Below, in pieces: positions 10,201-17,599 of a DNA stretch of 40,629 nucleotides. The position numbers were made by a program, and so were the translations under genes. Numbering within the stretch: the first letter of the stretch is position 1; each line of letters opens with the position of its first letter. The notes under the pieces are model-generated. The model was not told the origin of the DNA, searched no databases, and saw only the letters and a program-made list of their open reading frames with translations. This DNA comes from Bacteroidota bacterium (lineage in GTDB: Bacteria; Bacteroidota; Bacteroidia; Chitinophagales; Chitinophagaceae), in NCBI GenBank assembly GCA_029555415.1, contig JAKPSI010000098.1, positions 1 through 40,629 of the forward strand, in the 5' to 3' direction.

Positions 10201-10240
10201 GACAAAACAGTAAGATCGATGACAGAAAAAACTTCCGCAT
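7214..10240 (-). CDS. Propeller-type sensor histidine kinase (LytS-like)
   Basis: 1008 residues. Signal peptide (about 1-19, ending FAQ), then ~730 residues of repeated beta-propeller blades (for example GNLWLGTQNGLNRFDG, GTIWCGTTGGLSRCNP, GKIWLGNNGAGVSSYD), a Y_Y_Y-type beta sandwich ending near 775, one transmembrane helix at about 782-801, a short coiled coil, and a His_kinase domain of the LytS/YehU type. The phospho-acceptor is likely His840 in NPHFLFNS; the ATPase N box is LQNLVENAIKHN. It senses a periplasmic signal and phosphorylates the LytTR regulator encoded next. Unlike classical hybrid two-component systems of Bacteroides it has no fused receiver or AraC domain. A -7-like box sits 4 nt before the ATG. 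Confidence 0.95.
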   Translation of the reverse strand: MRKFFLSSILLFCHFVPFAQQSDLVFHHLKEADGLSNNFVLSFLKDRRGNLWLGTQNGLNRFDGEHFYTFSRSRNDQTIIDNGIKDLCEDRNGYIWGATNNGIFRFASEGYSFRNYKTPSTRFARVIHNIACDNYGTIWATGEWNIMQYDSVRDVFIDFKPINTSPDSLHDYSVRQKGMLEDPLHRGMWFATRMGLYFYDLQKGRYYDFSGYPQQSGTYHHSFSSLATSSSGGFWAFDNTDKSVVLIDPGQMKITVRISLKPAMKDANGASLFEDTDGRLWFSSWEHGMLMIDRKHGDRIIPLKHDPSDALSIAGDFMWDAYQDADGTIWCGTTGGLSRCNPSKSLFRLYQFGDLDPALRQGHITVIREDERDKSWWIGLIDGKLVHYFPQSNKLEKLDLQKSVRDPQGHLPGGLISIRLYGDSVFFFTTKGTWFLLQGQKILFPYVPPVKLDKDFRVQDIISNNDSVTYLCNYYSLIRWNRKTGKIIRIKPPLDTLENGQKPVFGFLNLANDGKLWFVAGFGWIGCLDVHDHISYIKMQDDPKLDYNGYYSSMFIDRSGKIWLGNNGAGVSSYDPGSKRVRNYYQSDGLMTDEICEAIPDKNGILWCASRNRFSVMDPGSEHYYNFSLAISDGITNYDNYSCLTVDGNVLVVANYHIVEFFPDRLSYKPASVNPVISALEVNGVRKFTDQSGMIRLNPDENALVFKFGSLTDKEIFPYGFVYQLEGVDDSMMKAGKNAEAIYNNLPPGKYTFRVKTMSLNGSWVSRETVLVIIIRSPFFRTAWFMALMVIVFLGSIYALYRYRIRQKERLLHLESKAQLLEKEKALVMYENLKQHLNPHFLFNSLTSLGSLIRLNSKLAGEFLDKMSKVYRYVLKNRDNELVPLSEEIRFVRLYNDLQKTRFEDALQINMSIDEEYHHRRIAPVTLQNLVENAIKHNTADPESPLVIDLFVENDNLVVRNNLQRKNFVETSNKQGLQNMMSLYEYLSDRKMVIEETASFFTVKIPLL

Positions 10241-10244
10241 GGGT

Positions 10245-10252
10245 CTAAAGTA
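10245..10252 (-). promoter_or_regulatory. Candidate -7 box for the histidine kinase
   Basis: On the minus strand it reads TACTTTAG, one mismatch from Bacteroidota TAnnTTTG, 4 nt before the kinase ATG at 10240. If used, transcription would begin at or next to the start codon. Confidence 0.4.
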
Positions 10253-10276
10253 AACAGGATCGGGAAATACACAAAA

Positions 10277-10302
10277 AAATCGGGGTCAATTGACCCCGAT
10301 TT
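10277..10302 (-). terminator. Intrinsic terminator (26-bp perfect palindrome)
   Basis: A perfect palindrome centred on CAATTG, folding with a GC-rich CGGGGTCA/TGACCCCG stem. On the minus strand it runs into a T tract (complement of A at 10273-10279). It lies 50 bp after the stop of the 10353-11141 lipoprotein gene and 25 bp before the kinase promoter, so it separates the two minus-strand units. Confidence 0.9.
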
Positions 10303-10352
10303 CCCTTTGAAGCGTGGTTATTTTCAAATGAACCGTTCAGGTCCGGTACAGA

Positions 10353-11141
10353 TCAATAGAAGATCCTGATAAGAGAAGTAACGGGTGAATCATTGTTCTT
10401 TTTATAGACCTGCGTATAACCGGTCACATTCCCGTTTGCATCCTGCTCAAAAGTGAATTCGGTGATATAGGTATTCGCCCCTCTCACGCTGGTCACTTTC
10501 TTCATCAAGTGCTTGTTTGGCGCTCCTGTCATCGATTCGGACAAGACCGGCAAAGCAAAGAAATAGTCCAGCAGCGGAAGATTGAACTTAGAAGGCATGT
10601 CCTGATAATACTCAAAAGTACTGGTCTCCACAATAACACCAGTGCTGATTTTCTTTTCCACTAGAGTGATAAAATCACCATTAGAATAAGTGAATTCGTA
10701 ATTATTCTCATCGTCCCTGAACGATTTTAGTTTACCGTCAGGATTATACTCAAATATGGTAGGGACGGCATTTGCCTGCTGCCCCTGACTATAATACTGG
10801 CATACGAAGCTGGACAGCTTTTTGTCAGCCAGCACCACATCTTTGAGCTCACTATTCAGGACCCCATAGGAGTAGGACTTGAAGGAGAACCCATTACCCG
10901 TGTAATCATATTTTATCTTGTAATTAACGGAATTATATTCCGACAATCTGCCTGATGCATCATATGTAAACTCACCTACTGGCGAATTGTTTTGCTCGAT
11001 CCTGGATACGCGTTTTTGTGCAACAGGCCCCGGAACACCGACCCGGTCTTTTTTACAGGAGAGTGCAAAAAGGGATAAAGTTAAAAAGAGAACATTGACT
11101 GCAGATCGCAGTTGAATCGTAAAAGGAAGGTTTTTTTTCAT
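10353..11141 (-). CDS. Lipoprotein with YD-like repeats, unknown function
   Basis: 262 residues. The lipoprotein signal ends at a lipobox FALSC with acylated Cys29, followed by KKD, so it is predicted to be an envelope lipoprotein. The mature part has repeated short strands of the type 'GEFTYDASGRLSEYNSVNYKIKYDY', 'PTIFEYNPDGKLKSFRDDENNYEFTYSNGD' and 'EFTFEQDANGNVTGYTQVY' (parts shown), which resemble the YD/RHS-like strands seen in many small Bacteroidota lipoproteins (DUF4595-type). No catalytic residues are evident. The gene has its own terminator at 10277 and lies upstream of the kinase gene on the same strand; a functional link is possible but unsupported. Confidence 0.75.
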   Translation of the reverse strand: MKKNLPFTIQLRSAVNVLFLTLSLFALSCKKDRVGVPGPVAQKRVSRIEQNNSPVGEFTYDASGRLSEYNSVNYKIKYDYTGNGFSFKSYSYGVLNSELKDVVLADKKLSSFVCQYYSQGQQANAVPTIFEYNPDGKLKSFRDDENNYEFTYSNGDFITLVEKKISTGVIVETSTFEYYQDMPSKFNLPLLDYFFALPVLSESMTGAPNKHLMKKVTSVRGANTYITEFTFEQDANGNVTGYTQVYKKNNDSPVTSLIRIFY

Positions 11142-11161
11142 GACTTTTTTTTATTAGATCA

Positions 11162-11169
11162 CAAAGATG
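11162..11169 (-). promoter_or_regulatory. Candidate -7 box for the lipoprotein gene
   Basis: Minus strand CATCTTTG, one mismatch from TAnnTTTG, about 20 nt before the ATG at 11141. I see no clear -33 TTTG at the right spacing. Confidence 0.35.
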
Positions 11170-11252
11170 AAATGACAGATACAACCGGTGAACTTTTAGT
11201 CAATAAGGCGTGGTAATTTTGGATCGAACCGTACAAAATCAAAATCGAACGT

Positions 11253-11675
11253 TCAGTGAACCTCGGTTTCTTTTAAAGTTGCCAGTACAACTACACACAG
11301 ATCGGCATAACATTGCTTCCATGCATCCTGCATGTCAATGGTCCAGTCGCTTCCAAGCCCCTTTTCAAGCGTCCATAACAGCGCCCGCCCCACCAGGTCA
11401 TAATGCCTGGCTTTCACCCCGTATCCCGTATGCCTCTTTGCCATCTCCCTGACTTCACCCAACAATTTGGAGGGATGCTCGAGACGTACAATGATCATAT
11501 TGATCATATCTACCAGCTTTATGTATTGCGCGGACATATCCGCCGGAAACATGTGCCTGAGTGAGGGACTATCCGCAAACAGTTTTGCATAAAAAACATC
11601 AGCTACGATCACCGGATCGATCTTCTGGAATACAGACCAGCTGCGTTTCACTAACAAGGTTTGATGATGGGTCAT
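11253..11675 (-). CDS. Single-domain globin (flavohaemoglobin/Vgb-like)
   Basis: 140 residues from the ATG at 11675. The longer reading frame back to 11756 adds a Cys-rich, non-globin-like extension, so I reject it. By eye the sequence aligns with bacterial haemoglobin and the globin half of flavohaemoglobin: Tyr29 at B10 (VFYAKLF), Gln50 at E7, proximal His82 at F8 (KRHTGYGV), then HYDLVGRALLWTLE. Tyr-B10/Gln-E7 is the pairing of NO-detoxifying or oxygen-binding bacterial globins. No reductase domain is attached, so it would need an external electron donor. Expected cytoplasmic. The upstream minus strand has TGTAATTTG about 18 nt before the ATG as a possible -7 region. Confidence 0.9.
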   Translation of the reverse strand: MTHHQTLLVKRSWSVFQKIDPVIVADVFYAKLFADSPSLRHMFPADMSAQYIKLVDMINMIIVRLEHPSKLLGEVREMAKRHTGYGVKARHYDLVGRALLWTLEKGLGSDWTIDMQDAWKQCYADLCVVVLATLKETEVH

Positions 11676-11733
11676 ATATATAAAGTGACCGCAAATTACA
11701 CACGGCATCCATTTGCAAAAAAAATTACAGGAC

Positions 11734-11829
11734 GAAGTGTAGTAAAAATCAAACAAGATGAAACGGCAGGAAGAAGAGTAATGTCACCTGCATTTGAAAG
11801 AACGGCAGAAGATGCTTTTACTACACTTC
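11734..11829. repeat. 14-bp perfect inverted repeat between globin and fibre gene
   Basis: GAAGTGTAGTAAAA at 11734-11747 is perfectly inverted at 11816-11829, with 68 bp between the arms. The spacer also holds AACGGCAG at 11762-11769, repeated directly at 11801-11808. It lies in the 241-bp divergent intergenic region. Function unknown; an operator pair or remnant of a small element is possible. Confidence 0.6.
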
Positions 11830-11916
11830 ATTTGAATTTCAGCCATGCTGGTCCGCAATGGTTTCATCAGGAGGTGCCCATTACCCATTTTTACACCCAC
11901 AAACAAAAGACGTAAC

Positions 11917-13842
11917 ATGAAAAAGAATTTAACTCTTATCACTTCCTTGCTCTTCTCTCTACTGGTGTTCGCACAGGCACCACAGTCATTCAACTACCAG
12001 GGTGTGGCCCGCAATACGAACGGCCAGCCTTATGCCAGTCAGACCATGAATATCCGTTTGACAGTCCATTCCGGTACCGCTAACGGGAATATCGAGTATG
12101 GTGAGGTGCGTACCATTACGACCAATGCATTCGGCCTCTTTAATATTCAGGTAGGCAGTCCGGGTGCCAATACGGTACAAGGCAGTTTCCAGGCGATCAG
12201 CTGGGGACTGGAAAAGAAATTTCTGCAAACTGAAATCAACTTACCCGGCGCCAATAATTATTCGGACCTGGGTACTGTAGCCATGCAGAGTGTCCCCTAT
12301 GCACTGCATAGCGTGGAAGCAGCCGATCTGAAACTTCCTTTTGACAGAACGGCAAGTCAACCGGTGCATTTGTTCAAACTGACGAATACGAACAGTGAAA
12401 CGAATGCTGCTGCCGGAAGTTTCAACAGTACGGTCGGATATGGTATACATGCTTATTCCGAATCCGGAACGGCCGTAAAAGCACAGAGTTCATTCGGCAC
12501 AGCTCTGGAAGCAGATGGTGGCTTGCTGGTACATGGCGGAAATACGAACCCGGGCCTCAACAAAGTACTTACTTCTGATGCTTTCGGCAATGCCACCTGG
12601 CAGCCCAATCTGGCCAGCGGATTCAGATTGCCGATCGACACAACCATTGCAATCAGTAACAACCAGCCTTTAATCAGGATCAGGAATACCCAGGCAAACA
12701 GTGTAGCGGCTGTAATGAATCTCGAAAGCAGAAACGCAGATGCATTTGATGCCGCGTCTGATTCAAGCTTTGCGATTCGTGGATATACAAAATCATCCAC
12801 TCATAATGCCATTTTGGGGACAAACCTGAATGGTGGAGCCGGTGTCGGCGGTTATTCAAAATCAGGGATACCCGGAAGCATTGGCGTACAAGGAACAGCT
12901 GATGGCGGTTCAACTTCCAGTGGTGTATTGGGTGACGGAGGTTTCAATTCAGTTGGTGTTAAAGGCATCTCCAACAATTATATGGGCGTTGCAGGTATTT
13001 CCCAAAATCAGATCGGGATATATGGTGCTTCAACCAATGGCTATGGTATTGAAGCCGTTTCCACGAATAGTTCCGCAGTATATGCTATATCCAGTAATGA
13101 TTACGGCATCATCGGACAAACGAGTGCTGGTAATAAAGCTGGTGTGGTCGGTAACTCATTGCAGGCAGGCGGCATTGGCATATTGGGTGAAGCATTCACC
13201 ACCTCCACCACCGGCGTCAAAGCAAAAGGCTCTCCGGGAACAACCGCGCTTGAAGTGGATGGTGCTATAAAAATTCATGGAACTTCTCAATTTCCGGGTG
13301 TTGGAAAAGTACTGACCAGTGATGCTAATGGTGTAGCTACCTGGGAAAACCCGTATGCTTTTAAAAAGATCGGATTCAGCGCCAATAGTTTGAATCCGAC
13401 ATCAGTTCCACCAAGTGTTTGGGTGAAAGTACCGTTCAAGAATGAAGAATATGACGGCCACAATGATTTCACAACGGCTTCCCAAAATCCTGCGGCCGTA
13501 TTTACAGTACCGGTCACAGGACTGTACCATTTGGATGCGCAGGTCGCATTCCAGGACTTCATGAGCTATCCTGTTCGTGGTCATATGCGGATCGTATACC
13601 AGCGTAATAACTTGACCAGTGTAAAAAGTGACAGGTACGGAGGCTCTCAAAACACAACCATTTCCAGCAGTTTCGACGAAAAAGTAGTACTGTCCATCAG
13701 TGGTGATTTCAAGTTTGAAGCAGGTGATAAAGTATGGATCGAGATCTCGCAAAACAATTTCGCTGTTGCAGCGCCTGCCAATCTTGACCTTGCAGAAACC
13801 GTGGAGAGCTTTTTTTCCGGACATCTCATTTTCGAAAACTAA
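11917..13842 (+). CDS. Secreted fibre-like protein with beta-helix repeats and C1q-like head
   Basis: 641 residues from the ATG at 11917, chosen because it begins a clean signal peptide (MKKNLTLITSLL...FAQ); the in-frame ATG at 11845 would bury it. Order: an N-terminal beta domain starting FNYQGVARN (about 20-135) common in Bacteroidota surface proteins; a linker; an 'LTSDAFGNATW' segment; about twelve glycine-rich repeats at residues 309-443 (including GVKGISNNYMGVAGISQNQ), of the kind forming trimeric beta-helical shafts; a second 'LTSDANGVATW' segment; and a C-terminal ~150-residue C1q/TNF-like jelly roll with the VTGLYHLDAQVAF pattern. Likely a trimeric surface adhesin or fibre. It has no T9SS tail itself; the next gene, 12 bp downstream, does. 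Confidence 0.8.
   Translation: MKKNLTLITSLLFSLLVFAQAPQSFNYQGVARNTNGQPYASQTMNIRLTVHSGTANGNIEYGEVRTITTNAFGLFNIQVGSPGANTVQGSFQAISWGLEKKFLQTEINLPGANNYSDLGTVAMQSVPYALHSVEAADLKLPFDRTASQPVHLFKLTNTNSETNAAAGSFNSTVGYGIHAYSESGTAVKAQSSFGTALEADGGLLVHGGNTNPGLNKVLTSDAFGNATWQPNLASGFRLPIDTTIAISNNQPLIRIRNTQANSVAAVMNLESRNADAFDAASDSSFAIRGYTKSSTHNAILGTNLNGGAGVGGYSKSGIPGSIGVQGTADGGSTSSGVLGDGGFNSVGVKGISNNYMGVAGISQNQIGIYGASTNGYGIEAVSTNSSAVYAISSNDYGIIGQTSAGNKAGVVGNSLQAGGIGILGEAFTTSTTGVKAKGSPGTTALEVDGAIKIHGTSQFPGVGKVLTSDANGVATWENPYAFKKIGFSANSLNPTSVPPSVWVKVPFKNEEYDGHNDFTTASQNPAAVFTVPVTGLYHLDAQVAFQDFMSYPVRGHMRIVYQRNNLTSVKSDRYGGSQNTTISSSFDEKVVLSISGDFKFEAGDKVWIEISQNNFAVAAPANLDLAETVESFFSGHLIFEN
12472..13350 (+). repeat. 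Internal protein repeats: duplicated module flanking a beta-helix array
   Basis: A ~45-residue module ending in KVLTSDA.G.ATW is present twice (12472-12606 and 13213-13350). Between them, 12841-13245 encodes about twelve units of roughly ten residues with the pattern (x)G(V/I)xG(x)S.N; five consecutive units from 12952 are exactly ten residues long. Confidence 0.75.
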
Positions 13843-13854
13843 TAAACAGGCTAC

Positions 13855-14619
13855 ATGAAAAAATTAATATTAGCACTGTTGCTGGCGACCGGTCTTTCTT
13901 CAGTACATGCACAGCAGATCAGCCCGGCTGTCGTTAACAGTGGTGGCAGTACGAATACGACCGGCAGCCTGATCATTGACTGGAGTATGGGTGAAGGATT
14001 CGTGCAAACCACATTTGGACCAACGATCCTTACTGCTGGCGTTCTGCAGCCTTTACTAACCAGTGAAATGAGTCCATTGCCGGTAACTGGCCTCCTTTTC
14101 AATGCAAACAGGACCAGCGCAGACCGTGTACGACTCGACTGGCGAACCATTCAGGAATTCAATGATCACGGATTCTATATTGAAAGGAAGCAAGACAACG
14201 AAGCATCTTATAAAACAATTGGCTTCGTCCGGTCAAAAGCAGTCAACGGTAACAGTAACATACCTCTTGAATATAACCGGACGGACACGAACAGCCATAC
14301 CGGCACGACCTTTTACCGGCTGAAACAGACCGATCTTGACGGCAAATCCACTTACTCAGTCATCAGACTGGTGAACGGAAGCACTCAAGTCAATATCACC
14401 CTGAAAGCATGGCCTAATCCTTCCCGCAGTGACATGCAGATCGCCCTATACGGAAAAGGAAAAGATATGATTCTGTTGTTCGATATGGCCGGCCGTCGCA
14501 TCGATCAGTACCCTGTTTCCGAAGGCCAACCGGTCACGCTGAAGCACAAAACCAGTGGCGTTTATATACTCAGGTTGGCCAGCGACCAGCAAGTCAGCCA
14601 AAAGATCATTTTCGACTAA
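13855..14619 (+). CDS. T9SS-exported protein with type A sorting domain
   Basis: 254 residues. Signal peptide 1-19 (ending VHAQ), then the segment NSGGSTNTTGSLIIDWSMGEGFVQT...LTAGVLQP, a small beta domain seen in many T9SS cargo proteins. A fibronectin-III-like region (RVRLDWRTIQEFNDHGFYIERK ... FYRLKQTDLDGKSTYS) follows. The last ~75 residues form a type A sorting domain: WPNPSRSDMQIALYG, then LFDMAGRRI, then SGVYILRLASDQQVSQKIIF. The protein is expected on the cell surface or secreted through T9SS. It lies 12 bp after the fibre-protein gene and is followed by a terminator at 14642, so the two form a transcription unit; it may anchor or accompany the fibre, which is inference from position. 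Confidence 0.88.
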   Translation: MKKLILALLLATGLSSVHAQQISPAVVNSGGSTNTTGSLIIDWSMGEGFVQTTFGPTILTAGVLQPLLTSEMSPLPVTGLLFNANRTSADRVRLDWRTIQEFNDHGFYIERKQDNEASYKTIGFVRSKAVNGNSNIPLEYNRTDTNSHTGTTFYRLKQTDLDGKSTYSVIRLVNGSTQVNITLKAWPNPSRSDMQIALYGKGKDMILLFDMAGRRIDQYPVSEGQPVTLKHKTSGVYILRLASDQQVSQKIIFD

Positions 14620-14950
14620 ACCCACCATTATCCTTATCCTCAAAGGCTGTACCAGAAGTACAGCCTTTCTTTTTCTTAGTAACAAGGCGATCGATCAGGC
14701 TTTCACAGGTCGGGATCAAAGGCGCATCCCTCTAAAATACCAGCTTCCTATCCCACAAATGTCCTATTTAGGGCTGTGATACCCATTCTATATTAGCATG
14801 TTGGGTAAATGTCCCGATCCTGATAACACCAAAACTTATATCTGCCTAGTGAAGATCACTAAACAATAAAACAATTTGCATAACATGGTCGGCCTGCCAA
14901 AGAGCTGCCGAATTCACCAGATCCGGTTTTTAAAAGAGAAAACGACAATT
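14620..14950. other. 331-bp intergenic region
   Basis: After the terminator at 14642-14677 I see no gene, tRNA or repeat. ACAATTTG at 14871-14878 is a poor -7 candidate for the following gene and would give a leader of about 65-70 nt. Confidence 0.5.
14642..14677 (+). terminator. Intrinsic terminator of the fibre/T9SS operon
   Basis: AAAGGCTGTAC-CAGAA-GTACAGCCTTT (11-bp stem, 5-nt loop) followed by CTTTTTCTT, 23 bp after the stop at 14619. Confidence 0.92.
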
Positions 14951-16312
14951 ATGAAAAAAATATTTCTTTTTGCACTATTTGCTTTAACAACAATAGTTAC
15001 CCTTGCCCAGAAAGAAACCTTTGACCTGACCACCTACTCGGTTCCGAAAGGCTGGAAAAAAACGCTGAAAGAAAATGCAGTGCAATTCGTCAAACAAAAC
15101 AACAGCACCGGCGAATATTGCATAATGATCCTTTTAAAATCTGTTGTATCCGCCGGTAATGCTAAAAAGGATTTTGATGATTCCTGGGAGACCGAGATAA
15201 AAGGAATGGCAGCCAATACAAGTGATCCTGAAATGCAACCGGCCGCAAAGGATGATGGATGGGAGAACCAAAGCGGCTATTCAGCTTTTGAAAGTGATGG
15301 CATTAAAGGCGTGGTGATCCTCTCCAGTACAAGTGGTTATCAGCGATTGATCAACCTGGTGATCATGACCAACAGCGATAAATACCAAACGGATATCAAT
15401 AAATTCATGGAGTCCTTTAGTTTTAAAAAACCATCACCCCAGGTTGCTCCTAAAACTCCAAACAATCCGGAAGTAAAGCCATTACCCCCTGTTCTCCTGA
15501 ATGATGGATATGCTTTCTCCATTACCAACTGGGATGATGGATGGACCAGTGTTATCAAAGCTGATTGGGTGGAGGTAACGAAAGGAGGAGTCAAAGTATT
15601 ACTCCATTACAATTCGCCGAACAACATAAAAGATGCATGGAATTCACTGATACCACCCCGGTACAATATTACAAACCCTGTTGTGGAAGATTATGGTACC
15701 CCTACCTGGCAGGGCATGAACTATTACATCATAGGTGCCAATGCAACAGAGAAGTCAACAGGGAAAAAGGTATATGTGTTCGTTTTTTCGGGACCGGGTG
15801 GCTATTGCCTTGAAGCGGTGGCGGATAATTATGAAGTACTGAAAAAAGAACTGGCAACAGTAAAAGTTGAAAAAGTTATTTATGACCCCTCCCAATCAAC
15901 AACCACGATCAACTGGGCGAAAACAAATGATCTGTTTACCAAGAACAGGTTTGCCATCAGCCCCAAAGATCTGACCGGTACCTGGTACTATGGTGATACA
16001 GTAAAAACCGGAAACAGCAGCAACTACTCTGCAGCGGCCACGAACATGATCAGTATTTCCACCCACCAGATCAGTTTCACAGCTTCCGGGCAATACCAGT
16101 ATAAAGCCGGAGATGGATCCGGCTTCAACACTAATTCTTCAAACGTAAAGGTCATTTACTCGAACTACCAGGGAAAATTCAGTGCCAGCAACTGGGAGGT
16201 CAGTTTGCAGAATACTAAATACAACAGTTATTTCTATGCTGTGAAAAATGGCAGGATACTGGTCATGCAGAAAAGTACTGATCGGCCCATGTACCTGAAG
16301 AGAATAAAGTAG
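14951..16312 (+). CDS. Secreted protein of unknown function
   Basis: 453 residues from the ATG at 14951, chosen because it begins a signal peptide (MKKIFLFALFALTTIVTLAQ); the frame is open 25 codons further back without signal character. The mature protein starts with an alpha/beta domain 'FDLTTYSVPKGWKKTLKENAVQF', followed by a proline-rich linker near 165-180, a second similar 'GYAFSITNWDDGWTSVIKADWVEV' region, and a C-terminal small beta-barrel (LTGTWYYGDT ... PMYLKRI) resembling lipocalin-like tails. The two 'KGW'/'DGW' halves look like diverged copies of one domain. I cannot name a family. No lipobox or T9SS tail. A terminator lies 177 bp downstream. Confidence 0.75.
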   Translation: MKKIFLFALFALTTIVTLAQKETFDLTTYSVPKGWKKTLKENAVQFVKQNNSTGEYCIMILLKSVVSAGNAKKDFDDSWETEIKGMAANTSDPEMQPAAKDDGWENQSGYSAFESDGIKGVVILSSTSGYQRLINLVIMTNSDKYQTDINKFMESFSFKKPSPQVAPKTPNNPEVKPLPPVLLNDGYAFSITNWDDGWTSVIKADWVEVTKGGVKVLLHYNSPNNIKDAWNSLIPPRYNITNPVVEDYGTPTWQGMNYYIIGANATEKSTGKKVYVFVFSGPGGYCLEAVADNYEVLKKELATVKVEKVIYDPSQSTTTINWAKTNDLFTKNRFAISPKDLTGTWYYGDTVKTGNSSNYSAAATNMISISTHQISFTASGQYQYKAGDGSGFNTNSSNVKVIYSNYQGKFSASNWEVSLQNTKYNSYFYAVKNGRILVMQKSTDRPMYLKRIK

Positions 16313-16488
16313 TGGTTGGAATGAGTATGTCTTAACACAAAAGGTTCACTTCAACCCCGACAGTCCGGATATGCTTTGGTCATCTTTGCCACTTCTGTAA
16401 CCGGTCATGCTGAAAAAACAAAGTATAAGGCGCACAAGGAACATAAGTTCATAAACTGATCCGGCTTAAGGCTCTTACTGAAATCATC

Positions 16489-16510
16489 AAACCACCTTCG
16501 GGTGGTTTTT
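16489..16510 (+). terminator. Intrinsic terminator, TTCG tetraloop
   Basis: AAACCACC-TTCG-GGTGGTTT plus Ts. It shares its stem core and loop with the terminator at 6407. It is 177 bp after the nearest + stop (16312), leaving either a long 3' UTR or a separate short transcript. Confidence 0.85.
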
Positions 16511-16589
16511 TGCTTATTAGGTAGAGAATTGTACCGTTCAAAAGGGATGAATGCGTAAAAAAATATAATTTGACAGCAATTCGCGTGAC

Positions 16590-17501
16590 ATGGATAAGCG
16601 GGCATTCTTCATTTTTCTCATTGGGATCATCCAAAACGTATCTGCTCAGCAGATACGGGTACAGGACAGCCTTGGCACACCTATCCCCTTTGCCACAGCC
16701 GAGCTGTTGGACGGGAAACGCTCCTATTTCACGGATCAGAAAGGCGTACTGGATCTAGATGTGATCCACCCTTCTTTTCATGACAGTATCCTTTTCACAT
16801 CGATCGGCTATGATGGAATCATCATCGCAGTCAGGGACCTGAACACAACGGTCATTCTTCAGAAACAGATACCCGTACTTTCAGAAGTCATCCTGGTTCC
16901 CGGAAAATGGAAAACGACCAGTTATGGCAGCAGGAAGATCAAAGCGGACAGCTATGGTGCATTCCGGACGATATCCGCACCCGGAGAGCAATTGGGCCGG
17001 CTAATCTACCCTGAGAAGAAAGCCCGGATACAGCTCATTGAATCCGTACAATTTTTTTATTCCAATGCCGCGGGAACCAATATGCCGGTGCGTTTAAGAT
17101 TGTATGAACCCGATGCGAACGGACTGCCGGGAAAGGACCTGCTGACCAGTAGCTTCATCCGGGAACAAACCGGAAATACTGGCTGGCTGACATTCGACCT
17201 CTCTGAACATCCTGTTCGCATGACCGATAAAGGGGTAATTGCTGCGGTAGAGTATTTCAGGACCGACACTTCTTATTACCACACTGTAAAAATGATGAGC
17301 AGCAGCAACGCTGATTCAATGTTCGTGTTGAAGGATGTTAAAGTCTGGGGAGGTATGTTCAAGACCGACCTAGACGGCGATGCACCGGTAAGCCTGTACC
17401 GGCAAATGGGCAAATGGGAACCGATCCGGCTGGAACCTTTCCAAAAGATTTTCACGAATTTATATGTGAAGATCAGGGCGCGCTATCTACCTGAAAACTA
17501 G
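16590..17501 (+). CDS. Secreted protein with carboxypeptidase-regulatory-like domain
   Basis: 303 residues. Signal peptide 1-19 (FFIFLIGIIQNVSAQ). Residues ~20-100 form a CarboxypepD_reg-like beta sandwich (VQDSLGTPIPFATAELLDGKR ... FTDQKGVLDLD ... SIGYDG), the domain that usually fronts TonB-dependent receptors, here without plug or barrel. The C-terminal 200 residues are beta-rich (VRLRLYEPDANGLPGKDLL, TGWLTFDLSEHPVRM) and look like a carbohydrate-binding-type sandwich, but I do not recognise a named family. ATATAATTTG at about 16562-16571 is a possible -7 region. It converges on the minus-strand gene at 17600, with a hairpin between them. Confidence 0.72.
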   Translation: MDKRAFFIFLIGIIQNVSAQQIRVQDSLGTPIPFATAELLDGKRSYFTDQKGVLDLDVIHPSFHDSILFTSIGYDGIIIAVRDLNTTVILQKQIPVLSEVILVPGKWKTTSYGSRKIKADSYGAFRTISAPGEQLGRLIYPEKKARIQLIESVQFFYSNAAGTNMPVRLRLYEPDANGLPGKDLLTSSFIREQTGNTGWLTFDLSEHPVRMTDKGVIAAVEYFRTDTSYYHTVKMMSSSNADSMFVLKDVKVWGGMFKTDLDGDAPVSLYRQMGKWEPIRLEPFQKIFTNLYVKIRARYLPEN

Positions 17502-17532
17502 AATTGGATGATCTTGACAAAAGGCCTTACAT

Positions 17533-17573
17533 AAAAGAAACCGGCTGTACAACCTGTGGATCATACAGCCGGT
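17533..17573 (-). terminator. Terminator hairpin between convergent genes
   Basis: ACCGGCTGTA (17540-17549) pairs perfectly with TACAGCCGGT (17564-17573) around a 14-nt loop. On the minus strand it is followed by TTTCTTTT, so it best fits the 17600-18499 gene. The + side lacks a T tract. Confidence 0.75.
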
Positions 17574-17599
17574 CATTCTCAATATTCTTGTTGAATGGA

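Noticed and set aside
11676-11756. N-terminal extension of the globin to 11756
   Set aside because: The added residues are Cys/Phe-rich and not globin-like, and would cover the likely promoter.
11661-11915. 84-codon + strand ORF before the fibre gene
   Set aside because: Overlaps the globin start and its promoter region; no signal, domain or plausible start site.
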